A model generated the notes under the pieces. The model made no database searches, was not told the DNA's origin, and was given only the letters and a program-made list of their open reading frames with translations. DNA of 64,000 bases, taken from assembly GCF_032362555.1 (NCBI RefSeq), contig NC_083520.1:7068001-7132000 (forward strand). Direction: 5' to 3'. Positions 24,101 through 35,798 of the stretch are shown in pieces (the first letter of the stretch is position 1; each line of letters starts with the position of its first letter). The position numbers and the translations under genes were made by a program. This stretch comes from Amyelois transitella (Eukaryota; Arthropoda; Insecta; Lepidoptera; Pyralidae).

Positions 24101-26858
24101 ATTTTCTCGAAAGGTTTGCTGATTTTTTATACCTATTTAATACTAATTAGACTTAATTTTGAAGTGGACCTCAAACCCCGAAGTCCAAAGGCAGAGTGCT
24201 TTACTGGGAACATGCTAAGATGAGAGAGAGACACTTTATTTTTGCTGGACCAGGGTAGAGAGCAGGTTGGAAATAATTTCTCGTCTCTGAAGTATTTATT
24301 GCCTATATCCAGCTCACAACAGTATAATTAATTTTTCTATCATATATTGAATACCTACCTAGTAATATTGAATAATATTATGGTTTAAGTAAAAGTACCT
24401 TGTAGAAGCATTATTGTATCATTCACACAACTCGATATGTTCACTCCAGTGGAACATAATATACCAAGGTTATTTTCTCAGAAACACCTGCACAGAAAAC
24501 ATTACTAATTAAAATCCATAAAAAATATACAGTACCATGTACTTAAGGAATTAATTAAGTATTACATCTGCTACTTATAATATATTAAAACTAGATTTAT
24601 GGATTTTAAAAGCACATTTAACATCCATACAAATAAAACATGGTAAGCCATGTTTTATTTAAGCACATGTGCTTTTAAATGCATATTGCTCTAAATTTTT
24701 ATATACCAAATCACTGCTATTTATTCACTATTTTAGGACCTCTATTGTATTTTTTAATTGTTTTGTTTTAGTTAAGGTGTTGTCGATTTAGATTTGTTTG
24801 TTAAAAGATAAGTTAAAATAAAATTAGTAATACTTGTCAGTTATATGGAGAAGTTATGTAAATATTGTAACTAAGATAATAGCTATTTAAATAACAAATT
24901 TAATTTATGTGTTTTTGGTAAATCTACAAATAGGAACATGCATCTTGATTAGGCCAAAACTGCATCTTTTTTTATGAAGCACAACTGCATAAAACCACCA
25001 GATATTACAAAAAAAAAAACAGTCCACAATGTATTTCACTGCTTTACAACAAAATGCTTTAATGTAACATAAAAAAGTAGCACATGTTGGGTATGTCCAG
25101 ATTTCCACCAAAAGTAAATTTTTAATATCAAACTTACGAAACCGATCTAAATTTATACATTGATCATTTCGGCATTCTGTTTGAAAGCATTGTTTGGTAT
25201 TTTGCAAATAATCTTAATTTAATATAATATGTGCAGGAAGCTTGGAAAAGGCGAAAGAGATAGAAGATAGGATCAAGCAGCAATATGCAGAGTCACAACA
25301 CAGGGAAAAAGTGCTTGTAAGGCGTTTAGCAGCCAAGGAGCAGGAGATTCAAGATTACGTTGTGAGTTTACTTTCTTAAATACACTCAGAGTCATTACTT
25401 CTTGAAAAAGTCATCAATCATCACCATCACAATCACTAATTTACATAAATCTACAATTACGTCCTTAAATTGAATCAGATGATAATATGTAACACCTGAT
25501 TAAAAACATTTCCCTCTCTTTTGGTCTTATCAATAAAGTGGCATAAATGTGACGATAACAAAATAAGAAAGTAATAAAGCTACTAAGCTTATTAATGACT
25601 TAAATGAAGGAATGGCATCTGGCTGCTATCAATCCATCAAGATCTAAAGCTTAATCACTGCACATAATTTGATACGTGTACCCTACACTAATGTGCTTGC
25701 ATAAAAATTTTTTTGTTCTCAATTATTATTAAGCTTAAGTATGTAGGTGTCATGACAAGTGGAAAGTCTAAAGAAAATGAAAGGCAAAAAGTAGCCTTTG
25801 TGAAATTATGATAATTATATAATTATATATTTTTTTAATTCCAGAGTCAGATAACGGAACTAAAATCGTCACATGCCAGTCTCAACGGGCGGCCTACGCT
25901 TTTAGATCCCGCAGTCAACGTCCTTATACTCCGGCTGAAGCAAGAATTGACCTCGACAAAAGCAAGGTTGGAAGAAACGCAAAACGAGTTGGCAGCGTGG
26001 AAATTCACGCCCGATTCGAATACGGGAAAAAAGTTGATGGCAAAGTGTAGATTGTTACACCAGGAAAATGAAGACTTAGGTCGCATGACCTCGAGTGGAC
26101 GAATAGCCAAGTTAGAAGGTGATCTTGCCTTACAAAAGAATTTAAGTGAAGAAGTAAAGAAGTCACAATCAGGTAAATGTTTATTTTTATTGTCATTTTA
26201 CTTGTTAGAGCACAAAAAAGGGATTTTATGTATGTGTGTAAGATACAAAAAACTTTTTTGTATTATCTTATGAAAACGCAACATTTTACCTCTTTTCAAG
26301 CGAAAATACAGTTTTTTTGTGTTTGAGGTTTCTCAAGCACGGAACAAGCAGAGAGAATTGACGCGCGTCTGAGAAATATCTCAGACGCGCGTCAATTCTC
26401 TCTGCTTGTTCCGAGCTATTGCTCGTCCATCCTATTTTATTTACCAATCAGCTAAAAATCGACAACTTGTCGCAAGGCCCCATTTTAATCCTCGTGCAAT
26501 TAATTGTCTATAGCCGTATTTAGCCCAGATGCGAGACCGAAACTACGCTTTCAGGCTCTTACTATATTTATTAACCAACCATTCATAAACACCTATTGCA
26601 GAGCTTGACGACTTCCTCCAAGAGCTGGACGAGGACGTGGAGGGCATGCAAAGTACAGTACTGTTCCTACAGCAAGAATTGCGAGCTACCCACGCCACAG
26701 TGAACGGCAACAGGCCCGCCTCGCCCGACAAACGGCCCTACTCCGGCAGCGAAGCCAGCGACACGCCCAGAAACAAACGAAGAAGGCCCTCCGTCCTCTC
26801 CCTTGACTACAACGAGGATGAAGAACCCCTCACAATCACGAACGGAGACGCGGAATAA
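21154..26858 (+). CDS. fl(2)d: Fl(2)d / WTAP, regulatory subunit of the m6A methyltransferase complex
   Basis: Four coding exons: 21154-21349, 25237-25361, 25845-26172, 26602-26858 (TAA), all joining in phase to give 301 residues. WTAP/Fl(2)d is a nuclear coiled-coil protein that anchors the METTL3-METTL14 m6A writer and, in flies, is needed for Sex-lethal splicing. Diagnostic sequence is in exons 3-4: FTPDSNTGKKLMAKCRLLHQ, then GRIAKLEGDLALQKNLSEE, then ELDDFLQELDEDVEGMQST, matching the most conserved WTAP helices (about residues 150-240). The N-terminus is Gly-rich and acidic; the C-terminus has a basic nuclear-localisation-like NKRRRPS and an acidic end. I chose the ATG at 21154 (MSEETER) because a good acceptor lies just upstream; an in-frame ATG at 21049 would fall in the presumed 5' UTR intron. 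The protein is shorter than fly Fl(2)d, mainly because it lacks long low-complexity ends. Confidence 0.93.
21918..22163 (-). repeat. Family A repeat, full length, reverse
   Basis: Runs from gagtggttcccggcaccaat to ccctgcaagggatatggatg in reverse orientation, with all internal blocks in order. Confidence 0.85.
22475..22716 (-). mobile_element. tRNA-derived SINE
   Basis: On the minus strand the head (22716 down to about 22642) keeps a tRNA-like A box (tggctcagcggtagtacgc) and a perfect T arm with B box (ccgggttcgaatcccgg). The acceptor stem pairs poorly, so it is not a working tRNA. The body continues through ggtcttggatgtttatctat and ends in an AT-rich tail after tgtaatttgtcccgtatata, a 3' end shared by many lepidopteran elements and probably borrowed from a LINE. 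It sits in fl(2)d intron 1. Confidence 0.75.
23622..23715 (+). repeat. Family A repeat, diverged 5' half
   Basis: Contains ggatagacagagccaacatt and aaaaagactaaaaggcca, matching the 5' half of family A with many changes. Confidence 0.55.
24605..24679. repeat. Nested double hairpin
   Basis: An outer pair tttaaaagcacat/atgtgcttttaaa (24605-24617, 24667-24679) encloses an inner perfect pair aaataaaacatgg/ccatgttttattt (24631-24643, 24648-24660). Each stem is 13 bp. Confidence 0.65.
26341..26412. repeat. Perfect 34-bp inverted repeat in fl(2)d intron 3
   Basis: Arms 26341-26374 and 26379-26412 are exact reverse complements with a 4-base loop. The sequence is GC-richer than its surroundings. It lies midway in the intron between exons 3 and 4. 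Confidence 0.95.
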
Positions 26859-27512
26859 CCATGGACTTCGGTGTTCCTACAAAGAACACAATTCTCCTAG
26901 TGGACAATGTTCTGTTAATTTAATTTCAGTGATTAAACGTGAAACGCTGGCTGTGACAGTTTGTCACTTGTGATCGCTTATATCACATTAAAGTGTATCC
27001 TTCAAATCTATGTACTTTCATTAGAAGACGAATAGAGACAAATGATCGACATTTCCATTGACAATGAATTGGTGATGATTGTGTCCAATGTGAAAATGAG
27101 ACTAAGAAAACATTTGGTAAAAATATAGTTTGCGTTTTATGCACAACAGTGGAACATGTGATCAGATTACCTGGTGAAATCGTTTTTGACATTGTTTTTA
27201 TACTTGAATATTAAGAGAAGACTCAGTTGACAATTTTATAATTTATTTATGATAAGTGTGATATATTAGAGAAATCCGATGATATAAGCAATAACAGACT
27301 TGTGCTGATGGGGTATGTAGATGGCATTTATTTTATTTACATGCCAGAGTTGATGAAAATGAGAATCGCGCCTGTTGTTAAATGTAGCAATAATGTCAAA
27401 CACCAAGCCTAATGTCTTAATAATTGCCACATATATTTATTAAATTTATGGGACTTTCTACATGAAATGTTTTTATTCTTTAAATTACAATGAATGTATA
27501 TAGAGCTATGTT

Positions 27513-27518
27513 AATAAA
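27513..27518 (+). terminator. Candidate poly(A) signal of fl(2)d
   Basis: AATAAA 655 bases after the stop. It is only 129 bases before the start codon of the next gene, so the two genes are tightly packed. An earlier site cannot be excluded. Confidence 0.4.
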
Positions 27519-27646
27519 CATATATAACTGGCAAACATTTGAGTGTATTATTTTCTACATTAAATACGAATACTGCATTCGTCAGTTAAACATTATCACA
27601 GCAGTTAAATCCAAAGCAATGCAATGTCGTAAAAGGTTATTCAACA

Positions 27647-30600
27647 ATGTTAACCACGTCAGTATATTGCATTTTGATATTCATTGGTAAGGCTAACAAA
27701 CTTAATATTATTTTTAAAAAATACACATAAATGCCTGACACTTATAATATCTAATTTTAATCCTTATACAAAGTTTATAAAATTCTTAGTATGTAGGTAC
27801 TTATATTAGAAATTAACTTATTTCAAAATACTTAGAAGAAAATAGCAAGTTGATTTGCGACGTGTATACGACGTATACATATGTAAACACTTATTAGAGA
27901 CATTCGATTTGGTCAAGTAATATTTTTTTCGCTCTAGCATCGTGGTTAATATAATAAACTAGCTATTGCCCGAAACTTTTTTCGCCGTAAAAGTTTACAG
28001 AAAAAGCTGAAAATACCTCCCCCACCAAGTGGTAATACAGGGGGTATTGCCACTTGGTGGGGGAGGTATTTTTGTACCTATATCAGTTTTTAATTTGACA
28101 TCTGTTTGTCTTCATCCATAGATCCTCCGTATCGATTGTTTTGCAATATCTTTCAAGTACAGACATCAGTTACTATTTTATTATTACATATTTATAGAGA
28201 GGTAACAGTTTAAGAAAGAACTGGTTCCTATCCATGTTATCGGGAATGATTAGATGATTATTTGGTCATGTGAAGAGATTGACCACGAAAGTACATTAAA
28301 CAAATGTGGAGCGTCAGGTCATGAACACCCTTAACCGACAAGCTTGCATGAGGAAATTTATGAATGAGGTGAAAAAGTTGGATGACATAGCAATCATTTA
28401 ACTGTTAACTAGTAACATTAGTGGTAAGATGCAGTCTGCCACTGCCCCCAGCAAAGAGGCGTATTAGCAAGCTAAAATCTTAGATTTTTACATCTGGCTC
28501 ATAACCCGACTTTGCAGCTTTTTTATACTTCCCATACAGATTCGGGCGTATTTTCGACGAACATTTTGAAACAATCTGCAGAACATGACGAACGTGTCTC
28601 ATACGAAGGAGCTCAGGTGTATAGAGCCAATCTGCGGGTGCCCGAAGACATCGTGATAGTCCGGAACCTCTTGGAGCGAGGAGGTTTATAAACTCTTGAT
28701 TATTTTTTCATCATATCTATTTGTCGAGGTAGACAAAGCATGCTCTTAAAAAGATTTGAAAGCCACGTTCAGAAAGAAATAGGTACTTCAAATAGATTCA
28801 ATCGCCATACTAATCGCAAAGGTATAATAATATTATTATTTATAGGCGCATATATAATTATATTATTTATATGCCTATAACATAATTTCAAATTATCAGA
28901 TAAGCAGCCCACCACATGTAGGACGTCTTCCAAAGTAGACATTACGCAAATTTGTTTTAAAAGCTGTTACATAGTACCTAGGTACCTTGAGATTGTGATA
29001 GTGCTAACAAACTGTCACAATCAGAATTTCAACCAAGGACTATATTTGCCATTTTGAGTGAATCCTATTTTTATGCAGTTATCAGTTCAATGTGGAGTTT
29101 ATCTCCCACCCGCGCCGACTTCCTGGTTCGCACTGAGGACACGTCTGTCGTCCGTAGCACGTTGGACTCCAATAGAATAAACCACACTCTCTTGGTGAAG
29201 AATGTGCAGAGACGAATAGATCCTGACTACGTTCAGTCGGAACTGTGGACGGAACAGTCGCTTAGGATAGGTGAGATACTAGAAATTGCATTGCAAATCT
29301 TCCAAGTCGTCGACTACCCATGTGATCAAGGTTTTTGTCTTGAAGTCGAAACCCAGAGATCATGAGTGGTTGGGAATCCCAAATTAAGTACACTAGCACG
29401 AGTGAAAAGTACCTAGTGAAATGGTCTTACGACGTTCTCATGTATGCAAAATTTCATGGAAATTGGTGGTAAGTGATTTTGACGGCAAAGACGGACAAAC
29501 AAACACATTTTATAATATTTGCATAAAGATTTCGGGACAACCACAGCCATAGATCTAGCTAGACCCGCGACTGAATAGTATACGTACTTTGTAAGGACAA
29601 ATAATAACTCAACCTAAAGGATTCTAAGCTTTGAAAGATATTGTCAGTCCCTGCTAAGGGATGTCCTTTTATAAGAAAGGATAACTAGTCTTTCGAAAGC
29701 GTGGTATCAAACCATTTTTCTTGCTTCAGGCCATCGGATGTCCTGGGACAAATATCCTTCAGTCGGAATTATTAACGAGTACCTTAAATACCTAAGTGAC
29801 AATTTCCCTTCCACGTGTAATGTCACAACCATTGGTCATTCTTCACGTAAAAGGCCGATTAAGGTAGGCATTACTCAGTACTTAGATACCTATATTTCTA
29901 GAATGTTCTCAGTTTAAGTTAGGTTTTCTTCCTCTGGCTTTTGTGCCGGTTGCATCCTCACCACTCTGGACAGGAGCCCGAGGTATGCTTTTGACCATGG
30001 ATCCTGGATTGGGTGAGTCAGGTTTTTACACGAATCGACTCCCATCTGACCTCAGTATCGTTTGCAGGGGACCCTAACCCGTATTGGATCTCAAATTGCA
30101 AACAAACTAGAAAGCCAAATAAAGACTTTAAACATATATGTGACATAAAAAACCAAAATATTAAACAAATAATTTAAAAAAAAAAACCCTATTGTTCGAT
30201 CATGGTTACACACTAAGTTGCCTGAATGTGCTAGTTTCCTCACGATGTTCTCCCTCACCGTAAAAGCATCGGTTAGTATTCAAACTTATGTGCATAACTT
30301 CAATAATAGTCATTGGTAAAGTTAGAAATTAAAAATATTATTCATAAATATTTGAAAGATAAAATAAGCACCGATTTTTCGCCTACCCAAACAACTAGTT
30401 ATCTACGTACATGACACGTCAAGTTGAGGATTATTTGCTACGTTCCTATTAACATGAATACTTTCAGGCGATCAGAATATCTAATGGGAACCCCAACAAC
30501 AAAGCATTCCTAATAACAGCAGGACTCCACGCCCGGGAATGGGTTGCTATCACATCGGCTCTGTACATAGCTAACGAAATTATCAACAATTTCGATAACC

Positions 30601-33398
30601 AACCCCATTACGTTAAAGATTTGGATTGGTGAGTTCAAAACGCATTTGATACGAGTCCACACGACACTAATAATAAAGGAAAAAGATTTTTATGTTTATA
30701 ACAAAGAAACTCAAAAACTACTGGACTGTTTTTCACGAAATTTGGCACATATACATATATAGAATACACCTTCGGGAGAAACAAAGGCGCAAATGTTTGT
30801 GCAGAAATAAAATTATAAAAAATCTTAATTCAAGTAAACCACAAAAATATTATGTTACTAGCTGCACCCCCTTCGCTTTGCTCCCGTGAAAATTTCATTG
30901 CTTATTATGTTAGGTATTTCATTTTATCTATATTGTAGGTACCCGTGTACCGAATTTCATAAAAAATTCGCCCAGTAGATTTCACGTGAAAGTGTATATA
31001 AGTAATTATGAAATTCTATGGTAAAAAATAACTTTTAATGAAGGATGTTCCCTCAATCCTGAGTCCGAAACTCTTCATTTGAACAGGTCATATTAACCCT
31101 TGACCTGTAGAAATAAGGAGTTTGGGACGATATTAAGGACATAAGTAAAACAAACAACACTACTTGTTTGATTGCACAAAATGTTCCCAGGTATATAGTG
31201 CCACTTCTTAATCCTGACGGCTATGTATACTCCCAGACCATCGACCGGTTTTGGCGAAAAAATCGACGAAAGTTTGGCATTTGTTACGGTGTCGATATTA
31301 ACAGGAACTTCGAGTAAGTGCATAGCGAACGTGTATAATATTCAAACCAGTTTGATTTTGTTAGGATATGTAAGAACTCGCAGATAGGTATCCGTAGATA
31401 TATGGTCGAATGTAAGTTTACATTTTGCATCACTTATGATTTGAGCTCTAGGTAAGTTGAGCATTCCTTATTTAAAGTAAGTTGATGTTACCTATAGTTT
31501 TCTAGGTAAATATTTACATAAGGTTGTGGTAATTCGAATTGCCTACACTAGATCGAGCTACGAAGTCATGACGTGACTGGACCACTACCATCTAGTGATT
31601 GTTGACAGCCGGGGCCAACAGCTTACCTTGCTTTCCGAAGTATGGAAGAGGTCGAGAATTTTTTTGTGCAACTTTGGGCAATCCGTTTAAGTAGTGTTTT
31701 TACAGCAAATACAGAAGAACTAAATAAATGTGCAACTTGTCTCGTCCTGTAAAGGCGAGGCAGGGAACATAGGTAAAAATAGGTAGAATAGGTACTTCTG
31801 CACAGAAAATGAAGTTAAACTAAAAGAGAAGAAGACTTTTATATGATACCTACTTTTTCAGTAAATAATTACCTATTCCAATATTTTGCAGCATAGACTG
31901 GAACGTGCACGGTATGACTGAATTGAATGTATGTAGCGAGTCGTACTCCGGCCCAAAAGCGTTTTCAGAGTCAGAAAGTATAACTTTACATGTAAGTCAC
32001 CCTACGCGATAGGGCCTTCTCAATGTTTATACAGAGTAAGTACCTATATCAGGCACTTTTTGTAAGTCTGGTTCTTACACAAAGCGATGCCCGTCTGACG
32101 TCCGCAACCTTTGTTGCAGGGCAACCTCACCAGTATTGGATCATGAAAAAAGCTGCACTAGATGAATGGATCTATTTTTTTTATCGATATTAGTGCTTTT
32201 GACCTCAATCTGCGTGGTACAACCACGCAGCCAGATGAGGCCTAAGGAAGTGAAATTATATTTTTTTGCAAGAAGGAAATAAAGGCGAGGAGCGGCAGTT
32301 TCACGCGGCACCAGCAGAAGACACGGTGCCGCTGCGCGGTAGGTCAGGCTAGTGCAGAGACCGCGGGAATGACCCGTGGGGTCGCCTGTAGAGGCCTAAA
32401 CCTTACTCGCCTTTAACGACATTCATGGTAAAAGGATGGAGTCGTATGGTCGTAGTCTAGTGCCTGGAACTACACACAAATGGTGATGATGAACTTCTGA
32501 TATGCACCCATTTTACAGGACTTCTTAAAACGTCTACCGAAGATACCGTCAGCATTAGTAGACATCCACTCCTATGGGCAACAAATACTTTATCCATGGT
32601 GTGCTCGCACCGTAGAAACAGTGAACTCTGACTTGCATAAATCTACCGCCGCAGGGATGGTTGAGGTATCTAATTTTATATTAAGGACTTGACAGAGCAA
32701 TAACAAGACGAATAGCAAAGTTGAACTAATATAAAATAAAACTCTAGAATAGGTATCTACGAGGAAGTTTTCTGTTTTTTTAGTAATAAATGTCTGTAAC
32801 AGTAATCGGTGGATAAGCGTCATGGAATGCATCAAATTCAATCAAGATAACAAGAGAACCAAATCAAAAAGAGTACCTACTTATATACCTTCTTAGCTGT
32901 AATCTCGTCTTCCTTTTGGAGTAGGAATTCCTTATGGGGTAGGAAGTCCTTTCCTAAATAAGTTATTACAGAGATTATGAAAATGTGAATACTGATTTCA
33001 GACTAGTCATATTTTAACCAAATCGCACGCTTCCATATTCCCGTAAAGTCGTCTGTCTCTTCTTTTTTTAAACCTTTACTCTTTTCTATCACATCAATAA
33101 CTAAAAATCTAAGCAATAAATTCATTTTCAGTCAATATACAGGGTAGACCAAAAGCTCTACAAGCATGGCCCAGCATACCATTTAATGTACCCAGCGCCA
33201 GGGGCCGCCTTAGACTGGGCTTACAAGATGGGTGTAAACCATTCCTATGCAATTGAAGCCAGAGACAAAGGAACCTACGGTTTTCTTCTTCCGCCAGCCC
33301 AAATTTTGGACACTGGAAAGGAACTGTTTGAAGGTGTAACTTACTTAGCCAGCGTTCTCCATCCAAAGTATAAAAAACAACCCTCGTCTTGGCTTTGA
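27647..33398 (+). CDS. Secreted M14A zinc carboxypeptidase (carboxypeptidase A-like), first copy
   Basis: Nine exons: 27647-27686, 28540-28683, 29079-29270, 29730-29863, 30468-30628, 31191-31313, 31892-31991, 32519-32665, 33132-33398 (TGA). All phases join to give 435 residues. The first exon encodes a short hydrophobic signal peptide (MLTTSVYCILIFI) and ends in a consensus donor. An M14 activation propeptide follows (about residues 30-125). The peptidase domain has zinc ligands in HAREW (His191, Glu194) and DIHSYG (His315), the carboxylate-binding Asn261-Arg262 in NRN, an Arg127 equivalent in WRKNR (Arg246), a Tyr248 equivalent (Tyr367), and catalytic Glu389 in YAIEARD. It should be an active exopeptidase made as a zymogen, probably digestive. 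The residue at the substrate-pocket position 255 is Leu, so A-type (aliphatic or aromatic) specificity is predicted. The exon 2 donor (gtttat) is weak. Confidence 0.93.
28010..28072. repeat. Perfect 23-bp inverted repeat in carboxypeptidase intron 1
   Basis: Arms 28010-28032 and 28050-28072 are exact reverse complements. The 17-base centre also pairs partly (aatac with gtatt), so one stem of about 29 bp with a single mismatch can form. Confidence 0.9.
28723..28772 (+). repeat. Family A repeat, small internal fragment
   Basis: Contains ggtagacaaagcatgctctt and gaaagccacgttcag in family A order. Confidence 0.5.
29926..30295 (+). repeat. Family B repeat interrupted by AT-rich insertion
   Basis: The 5' part (ggctcttgtgccggttgcat-like block, ggatcctggattgggtgagt, acccgtattggatc) and the 3' part (atcatggttacacactaagt, tcctcacgatgttctccctc) are separated by about 120 bases of A-rich DNA at 30093-30195. 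It lies in intron 4 of the first carboxypeptidase gene. Confidence 0.75.
30850..31005 (+). repeat. Dispersed repeat fragment (LINE or SINE tail type)
   Basis: Contains actagctgcacccccttcgc, gctcccgtgaaaatttcatt and cgcccagtagatttcacgtg, a decayed form of a tail shared by many lepidopteran retroelements. It lies in intron 5 of the first carboxypeptidase gene. Confidence 0.5.
32060..32146 (+). repeat. Family B repeat fragment
   Basis: Contains cttacacaaagcgatgcccg, tctgacgtccgcaacc and cagtattggatcatg, the middle part of family B. Confidence 0.6.
32272..32477 (+). repeat. GC-rich island joined to a family A 3' fragment
   Basis: Bases 32281-32395 are strongly GC-rich compared with the rest of the intron and have no exon signals. 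From 32403 the sequence matches the 3' end of family A (actcgcctttaacgacattc, then tgcctggaactacacac). The GC-rich part may be a remnant of a longer retroelement. Confidence 0.4.
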
Positions 33399-33418
33399 AT
33401 GAAATTCGTTGAATAGGA

Positions 33419-33424
33419 AAATAA
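33419..33424 (+). terminator. Poly(A) signal of first carboxypeptidase gene
   Basis: AATAAA begins only 20 bases after the stop codon, giving a very short 3' UTR. Confidence 0.6.
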
Positions 33425-33584
33425 ACTCTTTACAATTAATAATATGGCATTTTGTTCTTTTGTACCAGCGCAATTTAATTTAAATTTTTATTTTTCTTTA
33501 ATTTTTTATTATAGTCGTAGAATTAGAAATCTCTATCACTACATATTATTTTAGTCTCCCTATTTTCATAATATAAATTAAATG

Positions 33585-33665
33585 TTAATAAGAGGGTTTT
33601 CTGAGGTAGGTGACAAACCTACAAATGCTACCCGTGCGAAGCCGGGGCGGGTCGCTAATCATATA
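33585..33665 (+). repeat. Retroelement 3' end fragment
   Basis: Contains acaaacctacaaatgctacc and gtgcgaagccggggcgggtc, a widespread 3' end among lepidopteran LINE-type elements. The element body is absent. Confidence 0.5.
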
Positions 33666-34509
33666 ATAATAAAAAAAAACGAATAAAAGTAAGTACTACC
33701 TACCTGCGTTAATACTGTTGAATGTGACATAGCAACTGTTGATTGTGTATGATAAAAATGTTATATTGCATGTCAATTCTAAGATTTATTCATCAACTTT
33801 ACAACTGTGCAGAAAATGTGTGCAATTGTGAGTTTTCATGCTGAAGAAAATAAAAAATATTGAGACGATATTTTACAACTATTTAATTTAATTTTAAATA
33901 AACGATTCCTCCTAGAGTGGTATAGATAAAAAAACGGTAAGGTAGAATGAAAACAACTTTTAAAGAAATACACTAATTTAATACGGTCAACCATAAGGCA
34001 CCATGAATAAGCAGTATGCACTCACAAAGTAGTCTTGACTAGAATTGTTCACATTATTTATATACCATAGGAACCTCATAATAGAATGACTTGTGCTTTA
34101 ATTAACATCAAACAATTAAAATTAATCTAAGTCCTTAATAACACTCTAGGCACGCTTGAAGAACACTTACGAATTATAAAGCTATCTGGTCCCTTTCTTA
34201 TCAATAAATTAACATACGCAGTAATTACTTCAAAGCAGATAAGATAATAATCTATACCGTACTATAATAATTACCACTGCAGTTATTCGCCACTGAAAGT
34301 TGTAAAAAAATACAAGCAATAAACCTTAGTTTTTTGGCGCGTGAAGGTATTCGGTATTTACAGGATTATGGTAACAGCTTACTTAATGAGTGACCTGCAG
34401 GCTGTCAAACTACAACACAAGCTAAACTGGCTTTAGTTACAAAAGGGTAAATATTGGATATCCATGAAACTTTGCCAAAGTAGAAAAATATTAATCTAGG
34501 GCAAATTAA

Positions 34510-34620
34510 TAATCTCAATTCTATCATTAAGCCAAACAACAGCTGAACGTGGCCTATCAGTTATTTCAAGACTGTTGGCTGTCTACCCCGCAATGGAAAT
34601 AGACGTGATTATATACGTAT
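34510..34620 (-). repeat. Family A repeat, 5' half, reverse
   Basis: Reads aatctcaattctatcattaa, gctgaacgtggcctatcag, and gtctaccccgcaatggaaat in reverse family A order. Confidence 0.75.
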
Positions 34621-35798
34621 TAAAAAAAATAAACAAATTACTTAATTGACTTCCTGTGATGACGTCTAAGTTAAGAAATAAAATTAAGAGAAACGTTATA
34701 AGTTATAATACAAACTAGTTAAACATTCACCATGGTATTTAAACAATAAAATTCATGAATACAAAGAATAAGAAAATAAAACTAGCTTTGAAACTTAAAA
34801 AGTAATTTATTTTTTATTCCATAATTATTATTTATGAACGCTACATACCTTCTTCAATAATCTACTAGTCTAGTAGTACTAGTCTACTAGCAGGTAAGTC
34901 TAGTGCTAGACTAGACTTCGAGTAAAATCATTAGGCAGAAAAGCGGGATGGATATAACTATTCTAAATTTGAACATTAAATTATCGTTTGAAAGCTTATG
35001 ACCAACATTTGTATTTGCTTTTGATATAGAAAAAAACCTTCTTATTAAATTAAGTGGTTATTTTCGGACAATATCACATCACCAGGTAAATTTTAACAAC
35101 CATATGGTCAAGTAAATATTACCAACGATTTGTTACTTTCCTCATTCCTACCTAAATCTCTTAAGTATAGTGTTATCTACGAGTATACTTTTTCACGCAA
35201 TAATTGCATATTATACCATTAAAACGCATTATTCAATGTCCAAATGTCCATTATAAAATATATCTTTTTAAAATGCATTAACATCAGAAATTCTCTTCTT
35301 CAACAATGATTTAAAAAATATATTTCGCAATTTTTTTTCTGTTGTTAAAGCAACTTGATCTTTGGATGGAATAATAATTACTTTAGATGGAGAGAATAAA
35401 TAAGACGTAGGTGCAATAAATATACACTTAATACAATGGTTTTCAATATTTTTCCTTACATTTTTTTTGTATATAAGTATCTTAAAAGTAGTTCCATTTT
35501 TTTCTGTCCTTAAATTGTATTTGATGTGCATTAGTACCAATACAAAAAGAAAATCAAATGGAAAAAATGAATAAGATGTTGCGATTTTTTAAGGTAGAGA
35601 TTTATATCTAAATGTGTGCATTTGACATCTGTGACGTGATACAATACTATACGTGATAATTTACTGACTGTAAGGGTTATTTTGTTTTTTATGGATAAAT
35701 AATTGAAAACCACAATCAGGGCACTCAACTCAACAACAATATTTTCTTAAAGAAAACATAAATAAAAAATATCCAAATTCACAATTCATTTAAAAAAA

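Larger units (their letters stand above)
21350..25236 (+). other. fl(2)d intron 1
   Basis: A 3.9-kb AT-rich intron with a reverse family A copy, a tRNA-derived SINE, a fragment of family A at 23622-23715 and a nested hairpin at 24605-24679. No coding exon recognised; open frames at 21472-21765 and 24905-25207 show no family similarity and no splice logic. Confidence 0.65.
33425..35798. other. Intergenic region, first carboxypeptidase to CEP162-like gene (convergent)
   Basis: AT-rich with no exon. It contains a retroelement 3' end (33585-33665), a reverse family A fragment (34510-34620), and a palindromic ctagtctagtagtactag cluster at about 34860-34915. Both flanking genes end here. Confidence 0.6.

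Noticed and set aside
24905..25207. 100-codon minus-strand frame, Cys-rich, in fl(2)d intron 1
   Set aside because: The composition follows from AT-rich intron sequence with poly-A runs. There is no start context, splice partner or known motif.
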